From Cutaneotrichosporon cavernicola (lineage: Eukaryota > Basidiomycota > Tremellomycetes > Trichosporonales > Trichosporonaceae), in contig NC_083400.1 of NCBI RefSeq assembly GCF_030864355.1, positions 387,001 to 451,000 of the forward strand: a stretch of DNA of 64,000 nt, in the 5' to 3' direction. The translations under genes were made by a program, and so were the position numbers. The notes under the pieces were generated by a model. It was not told where the DNA came from and ran no database searches. It worked only from the letters and a program-made list of their open reading frames with translations. Positions 23,061-34,846 of this stretch are shown one piece after another (position 1 is the stretch's first letter; every line of letters begins with the position of its first letter).

Positions 23061-24384
23061 AGTGGCAAGGGGGGCGTGTTGTGTGACAACGACGACGGCA
23101 GGAGAAGCGGTCGACGAAGTGATTAATGAGGGAAGTGCTGGAGCATACGGTTGGAAGAGGCGGGTGAAGATGGTTTCGCAATGGTAATGGCCCAGTCTCT
23201 CAAGGGCCACAGAGACAATGAGCTAGGACTGCCCTGGTTGACCAGCCGTGTGAGCAAGCGATGACGATGCCAATCGCACACACAGAGCTCGCCAAGGGCC
23301 GTGTCAATGTTTGCTGGATGTTTGAGGGGATGTACGACTTGTCGGGATGGAGGGGAGGCGCAATTGGTGTGAGTGTTGGTAGGCGCGGACTGGATGTGGG
23401 TGGAAGGAGAAGAGGAGAGGAGGGGCGGCTCAAAGGCGGCGCAAAGGCGGAGCAAAGGTGAGGGTGAATGTGCTGATATACAAACCCAGACCGTTGGGTA
23501 TGGGTGTGGATGTGGATGTGGATGTGGATGTGGGTGTGGGTGTGGGTGTGGGTGTGGGTGTGGGTGTGGGTGTGGGTGTGGTGAATGTGATGGCAAATGT
23601 GTTGGAGGCGTTATTGACGTTGATGACGATAGTGAGGAAGTTACAAAGGGGATGAGGTTTTGAGTTATAGAGTGTAAAGAATGAGTAGAATGATTGACAG
23701 ATCAGAGGTCGCAACAACCATGACCCACTCCCCTTCTCCCACCCTATCTCCTCTATGGTTTGCCGTTACTTGGTTCCGTAATTGGGGTGTACCTAATACA
23801 AATTAATACAAATACTAATTCTCACCTTGGATCCAATATAATTTTTAATTGTTGTTGTTGTTATTGATTAGGTATGGCCGCACAGTAGGAGAGAAGGGGA
23901 ACCGTGCCTGCCGAGGCAATCGAGACCTCCCTTGTCACACGTCCATGCGTGTAACCGCTCCGCTCTTAACTGTAGCGCTTTAGCACTACGTTACCGAGCT
24001 CACTACCACACGTCACTTCCATTTTCCTATCCTACATATCTCTCTCTCTCTTGTCCTTTTTTTAACGCACTTCCATCCAGACTCCTAACACTCCTTTACA
24101 CTTCTCTTCACCTCCATCCCTCACTTCTTCGTCTTGCCGCCAGAGTCTCATTCTTCTCCGTTCCCTTTTCGGCTCCTGCACCACCCAATGTCGCCACTCT
24201 GAAACAGAGGTCGCGTCCCTTTGGCATCGCAACATCGAATCATCGAATCCCTTGGCTATTCCTCGCACCAGCCCCGGGGTCACACAGCCACAATCATCGG
24301 GCATCTCATACGACATCTTCTTCCACAACAACATCGTCATCATCGTCCATCCTCACCTTCTAACCATTCCCCATCACCTTTCGC
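23061..24384. promoter_or_regulatory. divergent intergenic region with microsatellite and AT-rich patch
   Basis: The region separates two divergently transcribed genes. It holds a hexanucleotide array (annotated separately) and an AT-rich stretch at about 23790-23875 (AATTAATAC and GTTGTTGTT). Open frames here are by-products of the array and of low-complexity sequence. A pyrimidine-rich leader precedes the ATG at 24385. Confidence 0.4.
23501..23580. repeat. hexanucleotide microsatellite TGGGTG/TGGATG
   Basis: About 13 tandem six-base units alternate between TGGATG and TGGGTG, with degenerate units (GTGAATGTGATG) continuing to about 23602. The array lies roughly 440-520 bases upstream of the PP4R1-like ATG on the opposite strand. 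One strand is strongly purine/GT-rich, so G-quadruplex or slipped structures are plausible. Confidence 0.9.
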
Positions 24385-26897
24385 ATGGACATCGGTGCAG
24401 CGGGGGCAAGTCACGCGGGGCCATCAGGCTCGCCACCCCTCCTCAAACCGGGGCGGCCGCGCGCGACGACGACCTCGACTCAGGCGACCCAGGTGGGGAG
24501 CCCAACTCCGACAGCTGTCACAACAATGAGTGGCAGCACATCCACGACCCGCAAGGTCCGCACTGTGCCCCGTACGTTGTCATGATCGCCCTGCTGTGCA
24601 ACACACGCTGACTCCTAGCATCGGCATTGCTCGATCCACCAACACCGACGGCCGAGAGCTACCCGACATTCGATACTGCGCGCATTGAGCACCCCAAGCG
24701 TCGCAGACGTCGCTTCCGAAGCTACTGGAGCTCGAGCGACGATCCTGACTCTGACGACGAGTCGTCGAGTGACGACGACGAACCTGCATGGTGGACGTTT
24801 ACACAGAATGGGGTGGCAAAGCTCAGATCGCGGTGGAATGAGCGCCCAACACCGCCACCGGCCACGGGGTCGATCTCGGAGACACACGACGACAGTGCCC
24901 ACAGTGCCGCCTCCGGCGCTGAGTCTGGGCGCGACTCCGGGCGCGCTACCACGAAGATCCGCCGCCGCCTGCCGTTTTCCTCGACCCCATCGCGCCAGAA
25001 CTCAGGCGGATCATCAACCCCGACACGGGCCCGCGAGGCCGCGTCCCGCATTTTCCACCCGCGCCCACTGCGACAACCGTGGACTCTGGGCTCGACTGAC
25101 GTTGTTGAGGCACCACCACAAGCGGAGGACCTCGGACCGCACGCTGAGGATCTCGGACCCCGGTCGACATCGCCTCCCATCACCGAAGACCAGCCGAACG
25201 AGAATGTGAAACTCGACTCGCTTCAGCTCAACTACGACGCAGGTAATCCCAATGCGAGTAACGAGACCGACACCCTGCCGGCGTCGAGGACGAGGAGACC
25301 AAAGCCGAAGCGCTTCCTGTCGATGCCTCAGCGCCGGAGTCAGGATGACACCGCACTCACCGACTCGGAGGCCATTGGCACTACATCACCGCGCGTGCGT
25401 GCGAAGCAGCGTCTGTGGCCGGGGCTTCACGGGTCGCTGCCAGAAGAGGACGGGGACGAGGTGGCAGCCGAGTCAGACACGGCGGCTGAAACTGCCGTGC
25501 GCCCTCGCCATCGTCGCCTCAACACGCAAAACCTGCGGCTACGTATCCCCGCGAACGTCTCGGAGCGTTTCGCAAGCGGGTGGCCGCACGCCGGTTCGTG
25601 GCAGCAGGCGCTGCATTACGGGTTGATGGACGAGGACGAGAAGCCGCGTCGCCATTCGATGGAGCCACCCAATGTGCGCCGGCACTCGGACCACGGAGAC
25701 GAGTTAGTCGAGGAGCCGGACACCATCTCCCTCAGGAACGGGAGTGCCCAAGGCCAAGGGAGCGCGCATGGACACGGGAGTGTGCATGGTCACGGCGGGA
25801 GTGCCCACGGACGCGTCGTGAGCGCCCACCATGTACACGGCAACGGAAGTGTACATGGCCATAGCAGTGCGTCTGGCCACGGCTACAGAACGACCATGAA
25901 CGACACGGACACGTCGACCGGCAGGCCGAGGACGAAACTGCACCTGGACCTGAGCAAGCTTGACGCGCCGCCCCCCGCCAAGCGCAAGTCGCGCAACCGG
26001 CGTACACGGCGCTATCGGCCCGCGTTGATGCCTCCCACACCTAGTGCACATGCTCCCACGTTCAACCATGACCGAACCGTCCTCGAAGGCTGGGGAGAGA
26101 ATGCCCGTCCAACCCCAGACCCCGACACGAACCCGTTTGATCGCGTCAACCCCTTCGACCGTATCGATGAGGATTGTCCGTACTCTGACGACACGCGGTC
26201 GGAGAAGGTGGGGAAGTTCGGGCGCCGGCGCAGCGTACGCCCCCTCGACCGGCTCGATTGGCGTAAACGCATGCGGCGCATGCTATTCCTCGACGCCCGA
26301 GTGACAATATACATCCGACTCTTCAACCTCGCCATCGCAGTAACCCTCCTAGCACTGAGCATCACGATTCGGCAGAAAATAGATCAGCTCGGTTTGAGCG
26401 GTATTATCGGCCCGTCAACGACGCTAATTATCGCCTACTCGAGCCTGACGATCGTACACGTCTTAACGGCCATATATCGAGAGTACTTTGGTCGCCCAAT
26501 AGGTCTATGGGGCCTGCGCTCGAAAATGCTGTGGGTCTGTCTCGACCTCCTCTTCATCGCGTTATGGAGCTCGGGGTCAACACTGGCGATTAACGACTAC
26601 ATCAACACTCCGCTCGACTGTACGCCCCTCACGCCGTGGTGGTCCCACGGTATCGAGTACACGAATACGCCGAACGCGCTGTTCCCAGGCTTTGCGGTTT
26701 TCGAAACTACCATCCCCGTGCCCGAAAATCTCAAGTTTGGAGGTCTCGCGCGATCGGTGTGTAGACGCCAGGCGGGTTGCTTTGCCGTCTCGGTCGTAGT
26801 TCTCCTCCTCTATTGCGGGAACATGGTGCTCGCCCTCTTCCGTATTTTCGAGACGGTTCGCCGCACAACCGACACCAACCGTACCGTTTCCGTCTGA
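24385..26897 (+). CDS. four-pass membrane protein with long disordered N-terminus (possibly Srf1-like)
   Basis: Two exons (24385-24571, 24619-26897; 47-nt intron) encode 821 aa. Residues 1-600 are hydrophilic, with acidic and basic clusters and a Gly-His-Ser repeat region at about 434-486 (units such as GSAHGHGSVHGHGGSAHG). Four hydrophobic helices follow at about 625-645, 657-682, 698-720 and 783-803. The loop REYFGRPIGLWGLRSKMLW between helices 2 and 3 recalls a conserved fungal membrane family, some members of which carry the name regulator of phospholipase D Srf1. That assignment is from memory and tentative. There is no N-terminal signal peptide. It is convergent with UTP13, 170 bases between stops. 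Confidence 0.65.
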
Positions 26898-27067
26898 GCG
26901 CATCGTTCGCCGCACAGCCAACCAACCCCATTCGTAATGTTTCTGTTTGAGGGCGATTCAATTAATTGAATATAGCCTCGAGAATGTACACGCCAGTGTA
27001 GATTTGTAGCCTCAATGTACAGGATCCATGCCATCCCAGCCCAGCCTCATCTATGCATCCTACACAT

Positions 27068-29915
27068 CTACACATCGACCTCCATAACCTCAGCACCAAA
27101 CATCCCCCCATCCATCTCCGAAATCGTATAGTCGAGCATATAGCTCTCCTGCACGAGACGGTCGACGCGCGTCATATGCCTCTCGGAGTACGGGAGTAAC
27201 CCATCGAGCAACTCGCGCATTGAGATGGTGGGAGCGACAACCTTCCGCGCCTTCTCCTTTGCCTCCTTTGCCTTCTCCTCCTCATCATCTTCTTCCTGAT
27301 CCTCCTCCTCCTCTTCCTTCTCCTTCTTGGAATTGACCCGGTCAAAGGCCCCCATAATCTCGTCGGGACTCTTCAGTCGCACAACGGCATTCAGGACAGC
27401 CTGAGCAACCCCGCTAGTCTTGGCGTTCGCGTTCCAGTCGCGCACGCACTTGAGTAGCCGGACCAAATCCAGCGCACTGAGCCCAGCGATAACGGCATCG
27501 ATCTCCGCCACTCGTCCGCGCTCGATTTCGTCAATCTCCTCCTCTTCTTCGGGAGAGTACGCGAATGGTTTCGCGGCCGTCAGAACCGTGCGGAAGAGTT
27601 TCAAGAGACGGCCGGGATGTCCCATCGCCAACGCGAGCTTGATTGCCCGACGGTAGTCGCCTACCGCGACATAGTTTGTAAAGTCCTGCTCGGCTTGCAC
27701 TTTGGCGATTAGGGCTTCGTTCGCCTCGGCTTGCTCGGCGGCAGACGAGTCGTCCCAGAAGGTTGCGACGCTGTCCGCACCCGCGGAGAGGATTGTCGAT
27801 TCGTCGGGAGAGATGGCGAGGGCCCACACCTGGAGTCAGCAATAGTCCAGCATCAGCCGCCTCCCAGCCCCCAACCTCCACAACCGACCTTGTCCTCGTG
27901 CCCGTCCAGGGTCGCCACGCATGACTCGTCACGAATATTCCAGAGCTTGACCAGGCCATCTCCTCCTGCCGAGACAAGCTGCATGCCGACTGTCATGAAG
28001 TCGACGCGGAGCACGCTGTTGGTGTGCCCCTCAAACGTCTTGAGGCAGCTAAAGTCGTCGAGGGACCAGAGCTTGATGGTGCGGTCTGCGGCACCGGATG
28101 CGACAATCCGGTCCGTACGCGAGAAACGCACGCTCCACACACCACGCCGGTGCCCCTTGCACGTTCCAATGTGCTTCACCGATCCAGAAGAGGAGGAGTG
28201 CTCGATCTCGAACACCTTGACGAGCTTGTCCTGGCTGCCTGAGACGAGGAAGCGGTCGTTCGGCGCAATGTCGAGCGCGTTGATATCCTTGTCCGCGATG
28301 TGGAGTGTCGCCAACGACCTCAACTTGACTGGCTCATGCACGTCCTCGTCGAGAGAGAGAGACGACAGATCCCACATCTTGATTGTCCTGTCCTGCGAGG
28401 CTGTGAACATGAACCCGCCCTTGTTCGCCACCGCGACCGCGCCGACCGCCTCAGCGTGTCCTTCCGCTATCGCGACACACGCCCACCCATTGCCCCTCGG
28501 AGCCCAGAGACGCGCCGTCCGATCCTTGGAGCCCGTGACGAGGAGCTTTCCGTCCGCGGACCGCGCCAGTGCCAGAACCATGTCCCTGTGGCCGGGGAGA
28601 AGGCGCGCATTGAGGCTGCCCACATCGTACACCCGCACGAGGTTCGAGTTGGTTGCTAGCGCCACGTGCGACGCCTCCTCCCCAGAGGGGGAGAGCCAAG
28701 CCACGTCGACAATGTCATCGTTGAAGCCTACGATCTGGCGTGCGCATTCGAGCGAATGGAGCGAGTGGAAGAGGATATTCTGGTCGGCGTGTACGCTGAC
28801 CAATGCCGCAGAGGATGCGTCGTACCTGCCGTCAGCTGGCTCATTGAGCGACCTACATGACCTGGAGCACACCCTGTTGCTCGTCATCCTCGTCGACCTC
28901 GTCGACGCCAGCCACGCCGTCCATCTCCGCAACTTCCGTTCCCTTGAGCACGTCCCAGATGCGCACGCGGCCCGATTCGCCCGCCGTGTAGCACAACAAC
29001 CTGTCGGCATGCTCTCCCTCGACCGCTGTTCCAAGGGGAAGAAGACCACAAGCCTCGACCTGCTCGTTCGCGAGCAGAGTCTGGATAACCTTCCCTTTGC
29101 TGTCCCAGACCAGGACGACCTTGTCTCGTCCACCAGACACAGCGTACTTCCCATCCTCCGAAACGGCGATCCCCCTCACAACCGACACATGACTCTCAAG
29201 CACAGCCTTGGCCTTGGTCTTCCCCTCCTGCCCGCCGACGACCACGCGCGCACTCGCATCGCGCAAGTCGAACACCCGTACCCGGGCATCTGTGGATCCA
29301 GTCCACAGCTCCATCCGCTGCCGCCCCTCGTTGGTGGGGAAGGAAAAATGAAGGGCACTCACGGGCCCACCATGCCCGCGGAACAGGTGAGTGACATACC
29401 CGCCCGCCATGTCCCACACCTTGACGATACCGTCGCTGCTCCCCGTTGCCAGAAGCGTGCTGTCAGGTGATACAGCGACGAGGAGGATCGGTGCGCCGGC
29501 CGCACGAGGAAATGCCTTGGTGTACTGGAGGAAGGGTGGCTTGGCGGTACCCTCGGGGAGGGAGGCAGGGAGTGGGTAGTACCGCACGCTGAGGGAGGCG
29601 TGGGCCGTGATCAGCGTCGGAGGGGAGGTGTGGTAGCTCAGCGCGAGAGCCGTGATGTCCGTCGTGTCCTGCTGTCAGCCTGCTAGAGAGGTTACGCACC
29701 CCCTTAACACGTGCCACGCCGCGCCCGCTCGAAACCTCCGTGACGAGCACCTCTTCGCCCATCGTCGTGATCAACCATTGCCCGTCGCGGGTGAGCGCGA
29801 CTGGCCCGCCAGTGTACAGCGGCCGGATGGAGTTGGGCGACGCTCGGAAACTGGTGTCAGATACCATTATCCATGTATCTCACCTCGTCTTGAGTTCTCG
29901 TTTTGATCCGTTCAT
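27068..29915 (-). CDS. UTP13: U3 snoRNP / SSU processome WD40 protein Utp13
   Basis: This is a component of the UTP-B subcomplex needed for 18S rRNA processing in the nucleolus (human TBL3). Five exons, 29915-29884, 29850-29700, 29668-28857, 28825-27889 and 27829-27068, give 897 aa. The short first exon is supported because ELKTSFRASPNSIRPLYTGG across the splice resembles the Utp13 N-terminus. Two tandem WD40 propellers span about residues 15-700, with repeats such as VSGGRDKVVLVWD, VTGSKDRTARLW and VSAGGDGLVKLWN. The Utp13 C-terminal helical domain follows (about 740-870), interrupted by an acidic EEEEEDQEEDDEEE stretch. Introns are 33, 31, 31 and 59 nt. The third donor is taken as GTAGGT. 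Confidence 0.93.
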
Positions 29916-30174
29916 GGTGGATGGTGGAAAGAGCTGTCGAGAGCCGAGATTGTTGATGGTGGCCGCCAAGATTGAACTTTCTGCTAGCGGAGGACCGAAT
30001 AGGGGTGGAGGTGAAGACTGTTATAATGCTTCCTTTTCTTAATGACTCCCTAATACAATCCTGAGGTAATTAGAAATCTCGCGTGGACGTACCCCTAGCT
30101 GTCATCTACGCGTTGCGTGTTGGCACCTGTGAACCTCCACTTGACATCTCACATCTCGCGACTCTGCGCCCAAC
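29916..30174. promoter_or_regulatory. divergent UTP13 / SCY1-like promoter
   Basis: Only 259 bases separate the two start codons, so promoter elements are shared or overlapping. The central part is AT-richer (TAATACAATCCTGAGGTAATTAG). No TATA box or known binding site was recognised with confidence. Confidence 0.4.
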
Positions 30175-33043
30175 ATGCTCTCAGTAGCATCAAGCCTGTT
30201 CGGCAAGTCGTCGACTCTCGGCGCATACACCCTCCACTCGGCCGGCCCCTCCCCCTCCTCGTCCTCGACGAATCTCCCAGCGTCCGGGCGCTCCTCTCCG
30301 TCCCCACGAACCAAGTCCTTCAATGTCGGCCTGTGGAAGGTCGTCGGGGCAAGTCACAAGACGACAGGCAAGGCCGTGAGCGTGTGGGTGTTCGAGAAAC
30401 GGGTACTCGACGGAGTGCGATCTGGACGCGACTGGGTGCTCGAGCAGCTCAAGAAGGAGGCCACGGGCCTGTCACGCCTTCGGCACCCGGACGTACTGCA
30501 TATGGTCGAGCCGCTCGAGGAGACGCGCGCCGAGTTGACGTTCGTCACCGAAGTCGTGTCGGGCAGTCTGGGGAATGTGTTGGCGACGGCTAAGAAGAAT
30601 GGGGAAGTGGACCTCGACGAGGTCGAGATCCAGAAGGGGACGCTGCAGGTTGCGCGTGCGTTGGGGTTCCTACACACCCAGGCGCGGAGCGTGCACCTCA
30701 ACCTGTCGCCGGACGCGATTCTCGTCAACGCCAAGGTGAGTCTAAGGTTGGGGAACTGATGGGCAGTTATATTGCGGCCCCATCCCGATCGAGCTGACGC
30801 CAGGGCGACTGGAAGCTCTCCGGCCTCAGCCTCGTGCTGCCCCTGCAGCAGCCGGACGGGAGCGCGACAAAACACGTCTACCCCGATGTCGATACGCGTC
30901 TGCCGCCACAGGTACAGTGGAAGCTGGACTATCTCGGTGAGCAGTGGTAAGGAGATCCAGCTGACATCAGCACCCGAGTACGCCCTTGACAACACGCTCG
31001 CTCCCGCGAACGACCTCTACTCGCTTGGTTGCGTGTTGTACGCACTCCATATAGGGCGACCACCCTTTGCCACCAGGGGATCGATGCAGGCACTGAGGGA
31101 GAACGCCGATGGCCTGGATCGGCGCGACTACGCGCGCGGCGTGAAGTGGGATCGCGCGAGCAACGAGCTCAAGGATCTCCTCCCACGTCTCCTTACTCGC
31201 CAGCCAGCGGGCCGGATCACGCTCCAGTCCCTCCCGTCTCATCCCTTCTTCTCCTCCCTCGCCATATCAACGCTAAACTTCCTCGACCCGACGACATTCG
31301 CCTCCAAGCCGCGAGAGGAGAAGGCAACATTCCTCCGAGGGCTGGTGCGGGTCCTCCCAAACTTCTCGGAACGGCTCAAGAAGGGCAAGATCCTGCTCTC
31401 GCTGCTCGAGGAGATGAAGGACCCGTATCTACTGCCGTTCCTTCTCCCGAACGTGTTCGAGATCTCCAAGAACCTTGACAAGACTGACTTCGCGGTCGTG
31501 CTCCCCAAGCTCCAGCCGCTGTTTGCGCTCAAGGACCCACCGCAGAACATGCTCAGTACGTTCTTTGTGGCCAGCTAACCAGTTCAGATTCTCAAGCTGA
31601 CGTCAGCACTCCTCGACAACCTCACGATGTTCGAGGAGAAGACCTCGCCCGCTCAGTTCCGTGAAAGTGAGTTAACTGCTGAATCTTGAGCTCACGCAGA
31701 CGTAATGCCCATCATCTATAACTCGCTCGAGAGCGAGCATCTCCCTGTGCAGGAGCGCGTGCTCAAGCTTGTCCCGCATCTTTGCGAGATCCTGGACTAT
31801 GGGACGGTGCAGAATGTTCTCCTCACAAAGATTGCGGTACGTACAGCCGCTCTCGCAGGCTGTTGAGCTTTTGCTTTTACATGACCGGCTCTGACGCCAG
31901 ATCCTCTTTACGCGCACCCGTATTCTCAGCGTCAAGGTGCAGACACTCGACTGCTTCGCGGCGATGGTGTCCACTCTCGACACGACAACGCTCACCACCA
32001 AGCTCGTCCCCCTCTTGGCGAAGATCAAGACAAAGGAGCCGGCCGTGATGGTGGCGACGTTGAGTGTGCACGAGGCGATGGGCCAGAAGGTGTCCCTCGA
32101 GGCGATTGCGACGCTCGTCCTCCCCCAGTTGTGGGTGATGAGCATGGGACCTCTCCTCAACGCGGACCAGTTCGCGCGCTTCATGCGCGTCATCCAGTCT
32201 CTCGGCGCGCGCGTGGAGAAGGAGCACTCCCAACACCTCCGAGAGGTACGCAAAATGGAGGAGCAGACCACGTCCTTTGCAACGAACGGCGCGCCTGGCG
32301 ACTTCACTGCGCCATCGGGTGAGGTCGACTTTGAGACACTCGTCAAGGGCGGCGCGACCACTTCGGCGCCTGCCACTATCGACCCGTGGAGCATGGACGG
32401 GTGGGACGACGACAACCTAGTGAGCTCGGGTTGGTCCAGAAGCTGACAACAGTCCTCCTTCGCAAGTATCAGCGTTGCGGACGCGCCGTCGTCCCGCGCA
32501 CCGCCCTCGCGCCTCGGCGCGACGCGTGTGCCCTCTTCCTCGTTCAATGCTAGCGCGTTCCCACCCACGACCCCGGCTTTCTCACCACACCTCGCCTCAC
32601 CACCCATGCAGCCTATGCGCACGACACCCGCTTCGCCGCCTATGCAGCCTCTGCGCTCACCGGCCTCACCGCCCCGCCCATCGCGTAGCTCCTCGGGACC
32701 AAACTACAACCTCAGCCTCGATCCACAGGCGCCAAAGGCCACGCCGAGGGTCGCGCCACCGCCGATGCAGAGTCCGACATTCCAACCGCTCCAGCCGCAG
32801 GGGCTCAACAGCTGGAACCCAGCGAGCACGGGTGTGGGAATGGGCGGGATGGGAGGAATGGGAGGAATGAGCATGGGCATGGGCATGTCCTCCCCACCCG
32901 TCGTATCGCCTCCCATCCAGTCCCAACCACGACCACCACCTGGCTGGTCGTCTGGCGTCATGCAGCCCAGCGTTGCCAAACCGGCATGGAACGCGGCACA
33001 GGCGGCCAAGACAGACTGGGGCGACTTTGACCCACTCAAGTAG
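30175..33043 (+). CDS. Scy1/SCYL2-family pseudokinase
   Basis: This is likely a membrane-trafficking scaffold of the Scy1-like family, acting at Golgi or clathrin-coated compartments. Seven exons, 30175-30735, 30804-30936, 30971-31555, 31607-31666, 31700-31836, 31901-32419 and 32453-33043, give 861 aa. The kinase-like fold spans about residues 45-345, but the catalytic loop reads VHLNLSPDAILVN instead of HRD..N and the DFG site reads KLSGL, so it should be inactive. LAPEYALDN and DLYSLGCVLY retain the C-lobe pattern. HEAT-type helices follow to about 640, for example LPVQERVLKLVPHLCEILDY. The tail is Pro/Met/Ser-rich and ends in WGDFDPLK. Introns range from 33 to 68 nt. The inactive motifs are usual for the family. 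Confidence 0.88.
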
Positions 33044-33088
33044 GCGACATGTGATGCAGGCTACACAGACTGAGTACTGAGCTCTCGC

Positions 33089-33557
33089 ATGAATTTGGAA
33101 GCTACAGTGGATCAACTATGTGAAAGGCGTGCAGACGGGGAACTTACGATCGAAAGTGGCGCGGATCGTGCGCTCGCAATGGTGGTAGCGGTTTCCTCGT
33201 TTGTTGTTGCGGTCGGTCTACTTACTGGACGAGGTAGTAACTGTGACTGTCGACCTCGGTATCGCCCACGAGATGCGGCTCGGCTCGCCCAGAAACGCTC
33301 CACCTTGCGCAGCCAAGGAGGTGGAGGATCTCCACGACACGATCCGGTTCCTCAAGGGGCGCGTGGATGTGCCGTGAGCCGTGGAATCGATAGGTGGTTC
33401 GGTTTGCGGGAAGAGGAGAAGCGTCGGAGACTTGCAGAGGATCAGGTCTTCGACGCACAGCAAGAACAGCCCCACGAAAGCCGTCGGCGGTGCGACGCGT
33501 GAAAGGGCCTTGGCGCTCAAGGTCCATGAGCTCAAGCGCGCTCTTGAAAGGGCGTAG
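33089..33557 (+). pseudogene. candidate small coiled-coil gene or relic
   Basis: A short C-ending-codon segment starts at the ATG 33273 and encodes AKEVEDLHDTIRFLKGRVDV. It reaches a GTGAGC donor at 33374 and can splice to GATCAG at 33445, continuing as RERALALKVHELKRALERA to a TAG at 33555-33557 (70 aa). Read without splicing, the same frame carries a TGA at the donor. An upstream frame from ATG 33089 may add an exon but has poor codon bias. Both parts look coiled-coil. The ATG at 33089 lies only 45 bases after the SCY1-like stop, so this may be a decayed relative of the coiled-coil genes rather than an active gene. Confidence 0.3.
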
Positions 33558-33793
33558 AACGAAAACCCAGCTCTCGTCCTCTACGCCGATAAATAGTTGT
33601 TTGCTGGGTGCTCACGTGTACATTGCTGTTTACCTGAGCGACGATGAGGACTTGCGAGAGAGGCCACCAGAGGATTTTAGGGGGGCCGCGTTGGACTGTT
33701 TAGGATAATTACAAAAATATAATAGCATAAAGCATACATGTACATGTACATCACATTTGCATTCCATCCAATATTCGAAAGGTTGATAGTTCT

Positions 33794-34846
33794 TCAGGCC
33801 CTCTCGTCAGAGGAGGCCTGGCGGCTGGGGCCTGCTTCACTGGTCTCCATGGGGCTGGGAGGGCCGTCAACGACATCGATCCCCAGAATCTCGTTAAGCT
33901 CAGCAGCCCAAGGCAGCATATTCCGGTTCGTCGACAGCTCGGCACGGCGTTGGAATTCGTTATTGAGGGTCAGCTCTACAGGGGACTCGCGTCCCTTCTG
34001 GCAGCTTTCGCAGAGCCCAGATCCAGCTGCGCAACGGCGCGCTTCAAGGGTACGGAGCTTCGCCTCTGCAGCGACGCGACCTTCCTCCGCCTGGAGGCGG
34101 CCTGCCTCAGCGACCTCGAGGCTGCGCGCCCTCACCCGCTGCTGGACATCGTGGGTATCAATTCTGGCCTGCATCTCGATGACCTTGGCCTCCAGTTCTG
34201 CGACCTGAACCTTCAAGCGGAGTTCGCTCCTGACAACGGGATCGTAGGCGCGGTCGAAGAAGCTGTAGGCGTCGCGAATGCCGCGCTCGAGCTGTGAGAG
34301 AACAGGATAGGGAGGCGGCGACAGGGTGTCTGGACGGGACGGGCCGGCCCGGACAGAATGAGCTTGAATGCCAGAGGGAAGAACAGGGAAGACGGGCATA
34401 ACCGGAAGTTGGCCGAGCGCATCGTTGTGTGAGTATGGCGGGGGCGCGTCGTTCCGCTCTTGGGGCCGTTGCGGGGGCCTAGCGGAACCAGTGATCTCGT
34501 ACCTAGGTCGAGGAGGTAGGTCGCCACGGGCACGGTCGTCCATCTCAAGCATCTCGCGAGTCGGAAAGGGGGCTCGCATGGGAGGAGTGATAGAACGGGG
34601 ATAGAGACGCAGGGAACGAGGTGGAGATGGCGGTGCTCTAGTGGGTGGAGGGCGGATGGGGGGTCTCGCGCGGGATGGGGGGGAGAGCACACGGAGCGGT
34701 GAGATTGGCGACCTGGCACGAATGATGATGTCTTCCGAGTCTTCCTCGTGCATACGAAGGTGAAGGGGGCTCAGAGTGGGCCTGAAGGAAGAAGGAATGG
34801 TATTGGGGTCGAGGTTACGGTTGCGGTTGGAGTTGGATCTGGACAT
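33794..34846 (-). CDS. hypothetical coiled-coil protein, 350 aa, intronless
   Basis: The function is unknown. The start is the ATG 34846-34844 (MSRSNSNRNRN); the longer frame upstream begins at a non-ATG codon. Residues 1-200 are disordered and Pro/Arg-rich (for example RARPPIRPPPTRAPPSPPRS), with a PPPY motif around residue 140 that could bind WW domains. Residues about 205-275 form a coiled coil (VAELEAKVIEMQARID). A small Cys cluster, CAAGSGLCESCQKG, follows. The C-terminus is acidic and Ser/Pro-rich. The architecture repeats that of the genes at 3507, 4912 and 6875. It is intronless, unlike most conserved neighbours. Confidence 0.6.
   Translation of the reverse strand: MSRSNSNRNRNLDPNTIPSSFRPTLSPLHLRMHEEDSEDIIIRARSPISPLRVLSPPSRARPPIRPPPTRAPPSPPRSLRLYPRSITPPMRAPFPTREMLEMDDRARGDLPPRPRYEITGSARPPQRPQERNDAPPPYSHNDALGQLPVMPVFPVLPSGIQAHSVRAGPSRPDTLSPPPYPVLSQLERGIRDAYSFFDRAYDPVVRSELRLKVQVAELEAKVIEMQARIDTHDVQQRVRARSLEVAEAGRLQAEEGRVAAEAKLRTLEARRCAAGSGLCESCQKGRESPVELTLNNEFQRRAELSTNRNMLPWAAELNEILGIDVVDGPPSPMETSEAGPSRQASSDERA

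Noticed and set aside
23123..23596. His-Pro repeat protein on the minus strand
   Set aside because: The HPHPHP sequence is simply the translated hexanucleotide microsatellite, and the frame overlaps the promoter and leader of the PP4R1-like gene.
27731..29470. 579-codon open frame on the plus strand
   Set aside because: It is antisense to UTP13, whose WD40 repeats are unambiguous. The composition is that of a codon-bias shadow.
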